Of a stretch of DNA of 64,000 nucleotides, positions 43,673 through 53,329 are shown piece after piece. Position numbers and translations under genes: made by a program. Source of the stretch: Paulinella micropora (Eukaryota; Cercozoa; Imbricatea; Euglyphida; Paulinellidae); assembly GCA_019918135.1 (NCBI GenBank), contig WBZZ01000869.1:100001-164000 (forward strand), given 5' to 3'. Position 1 is the first letter of the stretch. Every line of letters begins with the position of its first letter. The notes beneath the pieces were generated by a model. That model was not told the origin of the DNA. It saw only the letters and a list, made by a program, of their open reading frames with translations, and did not search any database.

Positions 43673-43912
43673 AAAAAAAGCGAACATCGTGTAGGTCCTA
43701 GGTTTTGCATGTCGTTTTTTTGCAAAAACTCAACGCAGATCGTGCAAAAAAATTCAAGGAAGGAACAACTTTATTTCCAAACGTCTGGCTTTGCCAAGCC
43801 CCCTTTTCTCCGGTTGTGTTAAGGAAGATATAAAGGCTTAAAGTTGGAACTAGAGCAAATCCTCTGCTTGTATCCCTAAAGAGTTTACTACTCGTGGCAA
43901 AAAATGCATAGT
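43673..43912. other. Convergent 3' region
   Basis: Contains TTTATT at about 43768 (minus-strand AATAAA) for the kinase-like gene. No gene seen. Confidence 0.45.
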
Positions 43913-44925
43913 TCACAGGGGTTTGCCAACAGTTGCTGATGGAGCTGGTCCGTTCCTTGGCTGGTCATAAATTCTCTGTGATTGTTGTCGTCCAGCCCTT
44001 GGATGGCCACAAGAAGAAGCTACAGCCGGACCTGGGCAAGTGCAACCGGTCTTGCGGAGCCCTCGTATAAAATGTAACTTGTTGAGCTTGTTTACCAGCT
44101 CCAAGGTCTCCCGGCTCTGCGCGCCCCCCAACGAGATGGGCTTTGAAGCAAACGAGCCCTTTTCGTCGAGGTATTCCAGTTGCATGGTGTTTCCGTTGTT
44201 GTCACAAATGTAGAGGACATCTGCGACATTTGATAGCTGGGCGGAATTTCGTAAAAAAAGTTGTAGTAGGAGTTGCGGAACAGTTCTTCGTGATTATGGG
44301 CGTTAAGCTGCCCCTCGCGTTGATCAAGCCTGTCCTTTAAGTTTACCAGCCTGGTTAAGGGACAAACAATGTAAACAGCATACTTTTTCTGTTTGGCCAG
44401 CGAGCAGGCCCACAAGAGACCTTGCAGTGCATCCCAGCCCCTGCCGTACGCACCGGTCGTTTCTAACAAGATCCCTGCGCCGAGTCCCATAGCCACCTGT
44501 ATCAGGGTATCATTCAGCTCGTCCAAACCCCGTGTTTCTTTGCGGGCGGCAAAATAGGTTTGTGTCCTCTTGCGCGTCACATATTCTTCAAATAACTTTG
44601 AATTGGCAAGCTCATAGCCTAGCCTTTTTCTCTCCTTTAATTCTGCATTGATTTGGATCCAATTCCGCACTTTCTCGCTGTGCATATTGACCAGGTCATC
44701 GATGCTGCCGTTGTACCAGGCTTTTACGTTAGCGAGAGCTTTACCTTCTCCGAAGACTTCATTAAGAAACTGTTTGAGTACTTTGGACTTGCCAACTCCG
44801 GGGGGTCCGTACGTGATGATCAAGGTCTTGTTGTCTTTTTGCAGCTTTTGGAAATCTTTGATGTGCGAAAGAATGTTGACCAGGTGCTGCGACTGTTTTG
44901 TTTCTGTCGCGGCTGTGTCTTGCAT
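43913..44925 (-). CDS. Zeta-toxin-like P-loop kinase with one frameshift
   Basis: ATG 44923-44925. A Walker A motif GPPGVGKSK follows a beta strand (TLIITY) at residues about 29-38. Further features fit zeta-toxin-type small-molecule kinases: a helix with a Tyr/Arg-rich stretch, ILLETTG in the middle (strand followed by glutamate), then YAVYIVCPLTRLVNLKDRL with basic residues in the lid position. A -1 shift near 44245 (CCGCCCAG) interrupts the frame after EIPP; the second frame (QLEYLDEKGSFASKP..) ends in TGA 43913. In bacteria such kinases phosphorylate UDP-sugars; in large viruses and protists their role is not known. The TTTATT at 43768 may be its polyadenylation signal. Activity cannot be judged because of the break. 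Confidence 0.6.
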
Positions 44926-45425
44926 TCTTTTTTTCTTCTTCTTCCTTTGCAACGGTGCACCTTTTCTTTTCTCTCCCTCCTTTTTTGAAAAATAAAGAAA
45001 AAAATGTGCCGGGCAAACACAAAAACTTTTACTTTTAAGAAAAACAACAGGCGGGAGAGAAAGGGGGGGGGGGAACGGAAGGGAAAGAGTGATTTGGAAG
45101 AGTCCAAAGTGAGGTTGTCGAGGCCAAAAAACGGGAGGAAATAGAAGAGAACGAGAGGGGGGGGGTGTCCTTTTTGGGAGGTAGGAGATTTAAACTAATG
45201 TTTAGAAAAAAACCAGCCAGAATATTTTTAGGTGTGTAAAAGCAGTATTTTGTTTTTGTTGTAACCTTACCTTTTTTTTGCTACTTAGATGCTGAACTGC
45301 AGATTATCAAGTAAAAACTGTTTTTTAATAAAGAAGACTCTATTTCGGCTGGAGACAGATGGGGGGGGGAGGGGCGTCGCGGGGGGGATTAAAAGGGATC
45401 GTTCTCTGATTTCGTTTTGTTTTGT
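44926..45425. other. Spacer
   Basis: A- and G-rich tracts. No gene seen. Confidence 0.5.
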
Positions 45426-46712
45426 TTATTGAGCCAACCGGCGCCGTTTGTTGGTTGCAATCTTGAGCTCGCGGTCGATGACTTGCTCCCGCTTGTCCAC
45501 CCTGAGCACAAAGTCCGGAGTACTATCCACCACCTGCCTTAGACACGCGCTGAGGAGGTAGCCTGGGCTGCGATAGGCCGCGACCCGCGCTTGGAGCTCG
45601 TGGCTCAGGGGGCGCAGCAGGCCCTACACAGCGGCCCGCTCGTTGCGTACTTTCTCGTACTCCTTGAATTCTGGTGGCTGGTTCTTGGCTGACGGGTCGT
45701 AGTCTGCAAATTCTTCCTTGAACAAAGCTGTTGCATGAAGACTCTTGGCCCGCATTTCTAGTAGGATTAACTCTAGCTGCTGCTTCGTAGGGCCGGCGCC
45801 CAAGGAACCCGTCAGAGGGTCTGGCTGCGGGAGTGCGTCGATCACTATTAGTGTATTGCGGGCTATTGTCCAGGCCTTGCAGATCTGGCGCTGGGCCGCC
45901 GGACAGAGCTGGTGCTCTTGCGCGGCGGGCTGCGGCTCAGTAGTCTCGTTGTGGACATCTTCAGAATCCGACGCGTCGTCGGAATCCGAAGACGAGTCGT
46001 CTTCGGGTACGCGGAACATTTCAAGGAACTTCACAGCGTGGTTCTCGTGCAGCGCAACCAGAGAATTGAAAGACGGGACGCGGGGCGAGGCCGGATGGGG
46101 CTGGACGAACCAGTAGTGGCTGGCCTCCGTGCACACCAGGACGGAACCTAACTCGTGCAGGCGAATTTGGTCGACGTGGGACACAAACTCCGCTGGCGTC
46201 AGGCGAAGCTCCACCACCTGCCGCTGCGAAGGGCTGGGATCGCAAATCAGCAATCCGCGCATGAGGGGGCAATCCCTGGCCAGAGCGTTGTCGAGGGGCG
46301 CAGCACACAAGCCCCGCAAACGATGTTCCGCCTGGGCAGGCGCCAGCCCCTGCAGTGCCTCGGCCAGCCGCGCGGACGACAGGTGCAGAAACATTGCCTT
46401 GGTGGGTAGCCGCAGCAGAAAAGACTGGAACATGCAGCGAGCCCGGGCAAAGGCTATGATCTTGGACCACAAGCGCTTGTTTCCCGGCCCAAGCTCGCTC
46501 TCGATCTCGTCAAACCAAACATGCGGCGACACTCGATCCCTGCTGATTGGTTCGGCGCCCGCGTTCAGCACGACTTCAACGCAAGCCCCGGCTGACACCC
46601 TTGAATGCAGGACGTCGCGCAGGCTTGGCAGCGACTTGATCTCCGTGGATCTCAAGCAAGGCGGATTTGCAGTGAGAGCAGCAACGTCGGAAGGCAGGGA
46701 GCCCTCGCTCAT
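45426..46712 (-). CDS. Unknown acidic-linker protein with in-frame TAG
   Basis: ATG 46710-46712 (MSEGSLPSDVAALTANPP). 362 codons lead to TAG 45624-45626; the same frame then goes on for 65 codons of clearly coding type (GLLRPLSHELQARVAAYRSP, LRVDKREQVIDRELKIATNK) to TAA 45426-45428. At the TAG, Gln would fit (AAV-stop-GLLRPL). Residues about 60-215 are globular with helical repeats (SSARLAEALQGLAPAQAEHR), then strands (LGSVLVCTEASHYWFVQP), an acidic linker DDSSSDSDDASDSED near residue 240, and a helical end. Family not recognised. Product ends at the TAG unless it is read through. Confidence 0.6.
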
Positions 46713-46899
46713 TGGTTTTTTTTTCTTTTTCCTGTTAGCAAGAAAAAGAAAACATAAGGTGAGTGCTTTTTTTTTGTTTGTGTGTAATTGTCTTAGGTAT
46801 GTGTGGCTTAGTGCATGATTTTGTTTGGTCTGAGAACGTGTGTTGTGTATCCGTCAATGTATCCGTCAATGTGTGTAAGTTCTTTTACTGTCGCACAAA
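46713..46899. other. Upstream spacer
   Basis: T-rich leader region of the minus-strand gene. No gene seen. Confidence 0.4.
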
Positions 46900-47380
46900 T
46901 ACAGTAAAACACAAACTCGCGCACACACACAACTAGAAAAAAGAGAGAGAGAGAGATAAGGGAAGGAGTGCAGGAAAAAGAAAGAGAGAGAGAGACAGGC
47001 AGATGCGATAGATAGATATGAAGATAGATGGATGGATAGAAAAATAGAAAGGGGAGATCGCATAACTCTCTGCAGATACACATAATGCACGGATAGTAAC
47101 ATTAAGAACAGTAAACACACACCTGCACACACAAATAGTAAAAACACGTACCTCTTTGTATCACACTCAGAAACACACACACACACAGCTACATACACAA
47201 ACCAGTCACATACACACACACACAACTCTCTGTGTACATGTTCAGCACAAGAAACACACACACAATTCTCTGTGTACACGTTCAGCAAAAGAAACACACA
47301 CGGGGTAGACAGTAACACACACACATACACACGCAACTTTCTGTTTGTATACGACGACAAATATCAAAATCATTTCACGT
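46900..47380. repeat. CA-rich arm, island 3 left
   Basis: CA-rich DNA with (GA)n, (GATA)n-like parts and two near-identical CACAATTCTCTGTGTACA..TTCAGCA.AAGAAACACAC segments at about 47225-47300. Confidence 0.85.
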
Positions 47381-47465
47381 GAGTGTGAATATGGTCACCA
47401 AATATGAGAGAGAGAGAGAGGGAGAGGGGGGAGGGGCCGATCGATGGTGCTCTTTTTTCTAAGCA

Positions 47466-47835
47466 CTTGCACTACGATGCCGACATCATTGGGCAAACCC
47501 AATGTTGGCAGCATTGGGCAAACCCAATGGGTTGCGCACAGACAGAGGGGGGGGCCGACAGCTACGATGCCGACCTCATTGGGCAAACTCAATGTTGGCA
47601 GCATTGGGCAAACCCAATGGGTTGCGCACAGACAGAGGGGGTGGGGGGCCCGACAGCTACGATGCCGACCTCATTGGGCAAACTCGATGTTGGCAGCATT
47701 GGGCAAACCCAATGGGTTGCGCACAGACAGAGGGGGGGGGCCCGACAGCTACGATGCCGACCTCATTGGGCAAACCCAATGGGCTCGCCATTGGGCAAAC
47801 TCAATGGGCTTTTTGCTCAATGTCGGTCATTGTGA
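47466..47835. repeat. CCAAT/ATTGG tandem array, island 3 core
   Basis: Four tandem units start at 47472, 47562, 47657 and 47749 (periods 90, 95, 92). Each has CTACGATGCCGAC, then CATTGGGCAAACCCAATG or CATTGGGCAAACTCAATG hairpins, TTGGCAG, another hairpin and GGGTTGCGCACAGACAGAG plus a G run. Each hairpin is a 7-base stem with a CAAA loop. Confidence 0.9.
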
Positions 47836-47944
47836 ACCCGTCAGATGTCGGCCCCCCCTCCTCCCGTGTGTGTGTGAACGTGCAAAGATGATGTCTCTGT
47901 TTCTCCCACAACCATTTTTAACACACAACAGAACAAAGCAGTAA

Positions 47945-48320
47945 CTCACACACACACGCATTATACGCCTACACAACACACATACACACACCCATACACA
48001 AAAGAAAAAAAACCAAATCCCAAAATTACGTCCTGTACAGAGGTTGCGAAAGGCGGTGTCAGAACAATGCATTCATACACACACACCTGCACACACACAC
48101 CTACACACACACACTGCACACACACTTACACACACACCTGCACACACACACTGCACACACACCTGCAGACACACACCTACACACACCTGCACACACACAC
48201 CTACGCACACTGCACACACACACGCCTACACACACTTACACACACACCTACACACACCTGCACACACACACACACACACACACTTACACACACACACACA
48301 CATACACCTGCACAAAACCG
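47945..48320. repeat. CA-rich arm, island 3 right
   Basis: CA-rich array with CACACACCTGCACACACAC and CACCTACACACAC units. Here both arms are CA-rich on the plus strand, unlike islands 1 and 2. The next gene is the third F-box paralogue. Confidence 0.85.
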
Positions 48321-48434
48321 ACGACGCACATTTACAAAGAGAGGAAAGGGTTTTTGTTTGTGTTACGCCTTGTACATTTTTCTGCTCCTCTTTTTTTGAA
48401 GACTGCTGATATTATTCTTCTTTTATGTAGCGGT

Positions 48435-49193
48435 ATGTCTTTTCTTGGAGCAGCAAGCCTGGCGGCCTCCGACGACGGAACGAAAAACGCTGCGCGACCG
48501 AACAAAAGACAGAAGCGTGCACACGGTTGTTCTTCCTTGTTGGATCTGCTCGAGCTGCTGGAGGGCAGAACAATAGAATTGCTCATCTCGTACTCCCCGT
48601 CTTCCTTGGCCGTGCTAGGCACGACCTGTAAGCGTCTCGAGTTCTCCTTGCTGCCATTAGCCACCATAGCTAAGCAAGGCGAACTCCGCGCGGTGCAAAA
48701 GACACTTGTCCAACAGATCGAGCAGGTGACCCTGGGAAGGTGGTTTGAGAAATATGGTATCACCGGAGCGGTTCCCTACCATTACTACGAAAACGGAGAA
48801 GAGTTGGATGCGCGTGGCCTGCTGAACATTAACGTGGGCAGACGCTACGGCGAATCTGTACCCGTTACTACGCGCTTGGTGTTGTATTGCAAGCACACAA
48901 TCCGGACCGCCAAGACGGTGATGGAACTCAGCTTGTCGCTGGACCAAAACCACGACACATGCGAACATCAATTCCTCAGGCATCTGCCATTGGACGGCAT
49001 TTTATCGGAAGTTCGGAGCAGCGACCAAATCGCAGAAGCCGTACAGAAAATCGTTTCGTTGCCGATGCTGAATTTGTTGGGAGACGCGTACAGAGCTGAA
49101 AGAGATTGCACCGTGAAGTGGGTAACAGCTCCTGTGCATCGCAAGTGGCTCAGTGGCAACCCCAAGGGAGTGTGCGCTTCTTGCACCGATTAG
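48435..49193 (+). CDS. F-box protein, paralogue 3
   Basis: 252 residues from ATG 48435 to TAG. Basic nuclear-signal-like NKRQKRAHG near residue 24, then an F-box-like stretch (SLLDLLELLEGRTIELLI, SPSSLAVLGTTCKRLEFSLL). The family core follows: GITGAVPYHYYENGEELDAR, GLLNINVGRRYGESV, VSLPMLNLLGDAYRAE and CASC at the end. It is more distant from paralogues 1 and 2 and has lost the middle CxxC pair. It sits directly after repeat island 3. Likely an SCF substrate receptor. Confidence 0.75.
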   Translation: MSFLGAASLAASDDGTKNAARPNKRQKRAHGCSSLLDLLELLEGRTIELLISYSPSSLAVLGTTCKRLEFSLLPLATIAKQGELRAVQKTLVQQIEQVTLGRWFEKYGITGAVPYHYYENGEELDARGLLNINVGRRYGESVPVTTRLVLYCKHTIRTAKTVMELSLSLDQNHDTCEHQFLRHLPLDGILSEVRSSDQIAEAVQKIVSLPMLNLLGDAYRAERDCTVKWVTAPVHRKWLSGNPKGVCASCTD

Positions 49194-49559
49194 GGCGACC
49201 ACGGGAGGGGAACTCCCGTCGCGCAGGACCAGTCTAATTTCGGGGCTCTTGGTGGTGGTGGTGGGCGGCGTTTTTTTTTCTTGTCTGTTTAAACCAAATG
49301 TTCTGGGGATGGTACAATCGAAAAGAGACAACAAAAAAAATGTTCTTTTTTAAATTAAAATCTGTTTTTTATTACAACATTTCTGCAAGCTAGGTCATGA
49401 ATTCTTCTCCGGGGGCCTCTGGGTGAAACCGAAAAAAAAAGAGGTCTGCGTCTCAACCTTTTCAAAAGGATTTTGTGCTAGTAGGGATTTTCCTTCCCCC
49501 CCCCCCCGCCCTCCGGATCCTCCCTTTTTTTTAACTCTGGCCGTGTTCTGGCCTATCAT
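49194..49559. other. Convergent 3' spacer
   Basis: T- and C-rich; TTTATT near 49366 may be the minus-strand polyadenylation signal for the gene at 49560-50252. No gene seen. Confidence 0.45.
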
Positions 49560-50252
49560 TTAGGACGGCTCCGGCCGTAAAGTCGATTGCGCACCGGCCT
49601 GTAGTTTGACGCTGGCTAACACTAGGCTCTGATATTTTCTAAAGCTATTCTCGTCTATCTCTCTCACTGTCCCGTCGTCGTTCTCGCGCAGCAGGCCCTG
49701 TGTCACGAGGTGGTACAGGAGCGCCTGGTTCGTGCGCATCGCGTTCTTTCTGAAAACCTCCGGGGGCATGGCGCGGTGGCTCACGATGTGCAACCGTATG
49801 CTGCTCAGCAGCCAGTGCTGATTGCACTCGTCCTGCCAGCGCCGGCGGTACCACTGCTGCACACACCGCAGCACTACTAATGGGCTCCTGTCACCCCACT
49901 TGTCGAATAAGCTCTGCAAGTGCGCAAAGTCTCTGTTGTCGCATTGTCCTCTGGGCATGAACTGGCAAGCGAAGCAGAAAGATTCGTCCGCGCCCGGGTT
50001 CTGCTGGGCGTCCTCCCGCTCGGCCTCGTCCAGCCCCGGGTAAAGGCTCAGCGGGCGCATTGGCTCGGACGGCGCGTTCGCATCTCCGGCCCCGTCGTTG
50101 TAACCTTGCCACCGCGGGGATGATGAGCTTGGTCCGTGCTTCGTGCTGCGCGGCGCGAACGGGCCCGTGTACCTGTCGTCATCATCGTCGGCCGCCCCGT
50201 CTCCATTGCCGCGGAATTCGAACGGCACCAGCGCAGACGCCACGTGTTCCAT
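49560..50252 (-). CDS. Unknown Cys/His-containing protein
   Basis: 230 residues from ATG 50250-50252 (MEHVASALVPFEFRG) to TAA. The first 90 residues are polar with a DDDDD run. The globular part starts with FCFACQFMPRGQCDNRDF, a CxxC pair plus another Cys, followed by helices (LVVLRCVQQWYRRRWQDEC), SIRLHIVSHRAMPPEVF with two spaced His residues, and a winged-helix-like end (LLYHLVTQGLLRENDDGTV). The Cys/His spacing suggests metal binding. Family not recognised with certainty. Confidence 0.6.
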   Translation of the reverse strand: MEHVASALVPFEFRGNGDGAADDDDDRYTGPFAPRSTKHGPSSSSPRWQGYNDGAGDANAPSEPMRPLSLYPGLDEAEREDAQQNPGADESFCFACQFMPRGQCDNRDFAHLQSLFDKWGDRSPLVVLRCVQQWYRRRWQDECNQHWLLSSIRLHIVSHRAMPPEVFRKNAMRTNQALLYHLVTQGLLRENDDGTVREIDENSFRKYQSLVLASVKLQAGAQSTLRPEPS

Positions 50253-50772
50253 TCCGAGAGCAGTGCGTGTGGTGTGGAACTGCCTTTGGAAAAAAGTAAG
50301 CAACCCCAAAGAAGAAAAAAAAGAATTCGGTGTTGGCTGGGTTCTTTTTTTTGAGGGGGGAGGGGGGCCGCCTTGACTCTCGCAAGGGGGGGGGGGAGGG
50401 GCTGTTTGCTCCCTTTTTGTTTGGACCGGTGTCCGGTCCCCCCCCTCCCCTCCTTCCCTTCCCCTCCCCCCCCCTTTTTTTGCCAGCCTTTTCTGTGTCG
50501 GTCTCCCCTCCCCTCCTCTCTCTCTCTGTTTCTGCCTGAAGGAGAGAGGAGCGGCGGGGGTAAAGGTTGGCGGGCGGGCGGGGGGGGGAAACATTTGCAA
50601 ACTTAAAAAAATGCTTTCTCCCCGCCCGCCAACGTTGGCCTAGCTCCTCGAAAAAAAAGCAGACATCCCCCCGGTTTTTTGCCCCAAGAGTTTTGGAGGA
50701 TGCCCTGGCGCTGATGCGGCCTCTTTTCTTTCTTTGTTTCCCAACAAAGGTCTTTAATAAAACTTTTCTGCC
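50253..50772. other. Spacer with G/C runs
   Basis: G and C runs; an inverted pair GGCGGGCGGGGG / CCCCGCCCGCC at 50568-50630 resembles the core of the foldback repeats (with AAACTTAAAAAAATG between) and may be a degenerate copy. No gene seen. Confidence 0.5.
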
Positions 50773-52358
50773 TCAATCTTCGAGGCGGGGCCGTTTGTGG
50801 GTGGCGTCGTGCACAAAAGACGCCCGTGGCACCGCGCGCGTTACTTTTTTCTGTAACTGGATCGCATGATCTTCGTCTTCGTATTCACAGTTATGGAACT
50901 TGAGCTGGCTACCCTGGCAGTTGGGAGCTTTCCCCTCAAGCTGGGCAGAGAACGTCCCGGCCAGCACGCACTTGCAGACGCATACTGGCGCGTCCTTGAA
51001 CTGAGGAGGCAACACCAGAGATGCCAACTTGCATTTGGTGATACTAGCCGGGGCCTGTGCAAGCAGAGACAGCTCACAAGCCCTCAGGGGCACATGGTCG
51101 ACGCTGCACCCAAGGTCGATGTCTACTTTGTCGGCCTTAAATGAGCTCAAACACATGCGAGACAAATGTCCACAACCGTAGTCACAGTGTCGTACTTTCT
51201 CCAGGCGTACTTTCACGTCGCCGAACTCGGGCCTATCCTCTACGCCCTCGAACTTGAAAATCTCAATGCCCTTGCACAGCTCAATCCTTATGTTAGGTTT
51301 CGGCGCGTTGCGGGTGGCGCGCTCGAACTGAAGGTTATATTCATGCGAATAGGAGCTGGGGGAGCCTAGCGAAATTTGCAGAGTGGGTGCACCGACGTCT
51401 TCTGGGTCCTGTTCGATCAGGCACCTGACTACCTTGAAATCCAGACCGGACGCCAGCTCGAGATCTCGTAGTTTCCCTCGAAACTTCACGTCCAGCCGCT
51501 CCATTCCTGACGAACGCCAGCTCGACCTCGAGATCTCGAGTTTGGTAATGCCCGGGCACAGCTCTTGTAGCAAGTCCAGCAACGTGTACAAGGTTTCGCG
51601 TGTTTCTTGATAGACTTGTATCTCTAGTAACCGAACTTGTTTCAAGTCCTGCAGGCACGTCTTGGCCTCAGAAAAGGTGTCGGCCAGTGTTTGGAGAGCC
51701 CGCAGGTTCTCTGTCGCGTTTTGGACGCTCCGCGCTCGTCTTGCAAGTTCAACAAAACCAAGCAAGGTTTCAAGGACAATAACTCTGGTGTGTCCAGTTG
51801 GTATTCCTGGGCTACGTACAACGGGTCTAGCAGCTTCTGAGAGAACAAGACCTGCGACAGCCCCGCGAATTGCGACGAGTTTGCCCGGATAAATTTTTGG
51901 CGCAGGGCCGCCAACAGTGCGTTTTTGTGAGTCGGAACTTCATCCGAGAGGACCTGGACTTCGAATTGCCGGCCGGGGGGGTAGCGACAAACGTGCAAGT
52001 GCCCTCGGCGCAGCAGCGCAGACATCAGCGAAAAATATCGGACACTGTCAGCGTCGTTCTTAACCCTGTGCAAATATCCCAGTATGTCCGTCAGCCGGGC
52101 CACCAGAAGTCTCTCGTCGAGAAAGTCGGCAGGCACCAGAGCCACCACGGTCAGCGCGCGGCTTGTTTGCAGCGCTAAATAAAAGGCGGTCGTGCTGAGG
52201 GGCGTCGTCACAGCGTGGTTAAAAGAATCCACCACCACCGACAGGACCACCGTGCCAGCGACGGCCGCTGCTGCCCTGGCGCCGGCGGCGAGGCGCGGCA
52301 GCTTCTCGTCCGGCACCGAGTTTTCCACCAGCAATTGCCTAAAAAAATCCTGGTCCAT
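50773..52358 (-). CDS. Unknown protein with one frameshift
   Basis: ATG 52356-52358 (MDQDFFRQLLVENSVPDEKL). First frame to about TPELLSL, then a -1 shift near 51770 (CTTGAAACC) to a second frame starting LLGFVELARRARSVQNATEN. Together about 525 residues. The first part is helical with a hydrophobic stretch (AVAGTVVLSVVVDSF); the second part starts with coiled coil (LADTFSEAKTCLQDLKQVRL) and continues with a beta-rich region (LDVKFRGKLRDLELAS, PNIRIELCKGIEIFKF) and several cysteines (CGHLSRMCLSS, CVCKCVLAG), ending KRPRLED, a nuclear-signal-like tail. No known domain recognised. Confidence 0.55.
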
Positions 52359-52592
52359 CTCTTGTGTTTAATATAAAATACCTGCACGACCGGAAACACA
52401 ACAGTTGTTTGCCACAAAAAGAAGAAAAAAAAGAGTGGGGGAGGGGGGGGGGGCAGTCAGCGCAAGAAGATTTGGCCCTCCTCACACTTTCCTCTCACGC
52501 AAGCCTTGCGCGCCAGCCCCACATTGCAACCCCTCCCCCACATTTCAACCCCCGCCCCTCCTCCTTCTTTGCTGCCCGCGCAGATTTGTCTC
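52359..52592. other. Spacer
   Basis: A- then C-rich. No gene seen. Confidence 0.4.
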
Positions 52593-53003
52593 TCAGCCAG
52601 GCTCGCCTTCATGCTCCTTTTTATTAGCGGGTCGTCTTTCCAAGCCGCCCCCGTCGTGCAGAATATCGCGCAGCAGCAGCGCCAGGTCAGGCTCTAGCCG
52701 CGGCCTGGCACTGGTCACCAAGAATTTCAGGTCGTTTTCTGTCAGCCGCAGCAGGCCCGCGCGATCGCGGTATTGCAAGGTGCGCAGCACCGTGGCCAGC
52801 GCGGGCCCCCCCACGCCCTGCGCCTCGAGCTCCGTCCGCAGCCAGCGCTGGGCCTCTGCTCGCGCAGGGCCTAGTGGCGCCGCGATTGGCGAACGTTGCG
52901 CTACTGCTGCTGGCGGTAGGCCCTTGGGCTCCGGCCCCTCGGTCCGTGCTGCCCAGCCGGCCAACAAGCCCTGGAAGCCGGGTGAGGAATTTGCTGTCGC
53001 CAT
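52593..53003 (-). CDS. Small protein with SAM-like helical domain
   Basis: 136 residues from ATG 53001-53003 (MATANSSPGFQGLLAGW) to TGA. The second half, WLRTELEAQGVGG..LATVLRTLQYRDRAGLLRLTENDLKFLV, looks like a sterile alpha motif (five-helix interaction domain): WL start, L..LTENDL core and a final helix LALLLRDIL. The first half is Ala/Pro-rich. SAM domains mediate protein or RNA binding. The match is by pattern only. Confidence 0.5.
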   Translation of the reverse strand: MATANSSPGFQGLLAGWAARTEGPEPKGLPPAAVAQRSPIAAPLGPARAEAQRWLRTELEAQGVGGPALATVLRTLQYRDRAGLLRLTENDLKFLVTSARPRLEPDLALLLRDILHDGGGLERRPANKKEHEGEPG

Positions 53004-53329
53004 GCCGGGCAAAGGCACAGGCAATAAAAAAAAATAGCTAAGCCCTTGAAAGACAAACAAGAGAGATGTCGTTCCCTCCCTCTCTCCCCCCCCCCCCCCC
53101 GCTTTCCTTTCCCCCCCCCCTGAAAAGAAAAAGCCGAAACAGAACCCCCGGCCTCCCCCCCCGCCGTGTGACCGTTTGCTAGTTGGGTTTTTTATGTTTC
53201 AATCAAGCGGCCCCCCCCCTCCCGCAGCTACTTTTCCACAGTTCTCCGCCATGCCCCCCTCTCTAAATCTGCACGTTGTTTTTTTACTGAGAACAGAAAC
53301 TGTAAAAACTGAGTTGCGTATTGAAAGGT
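53004..53329. other. C-rich spacer
   Basis: Several C runs. No gene seen. Confidence 0.5.

Noticed and set aside
7199..46712. A changed genetic code in which TAG and TAA mean glutamine
   Set aside because: Three F-box paralogues and the fragment at 62240 stop at TAG at the family's common end with unrelated sequence after it; the HNH gene stops at TAG just before an AATAAA signal; the SKP1-like gene stops at TAA at the family's normal end. The lone in-frame stops also include a TGA.
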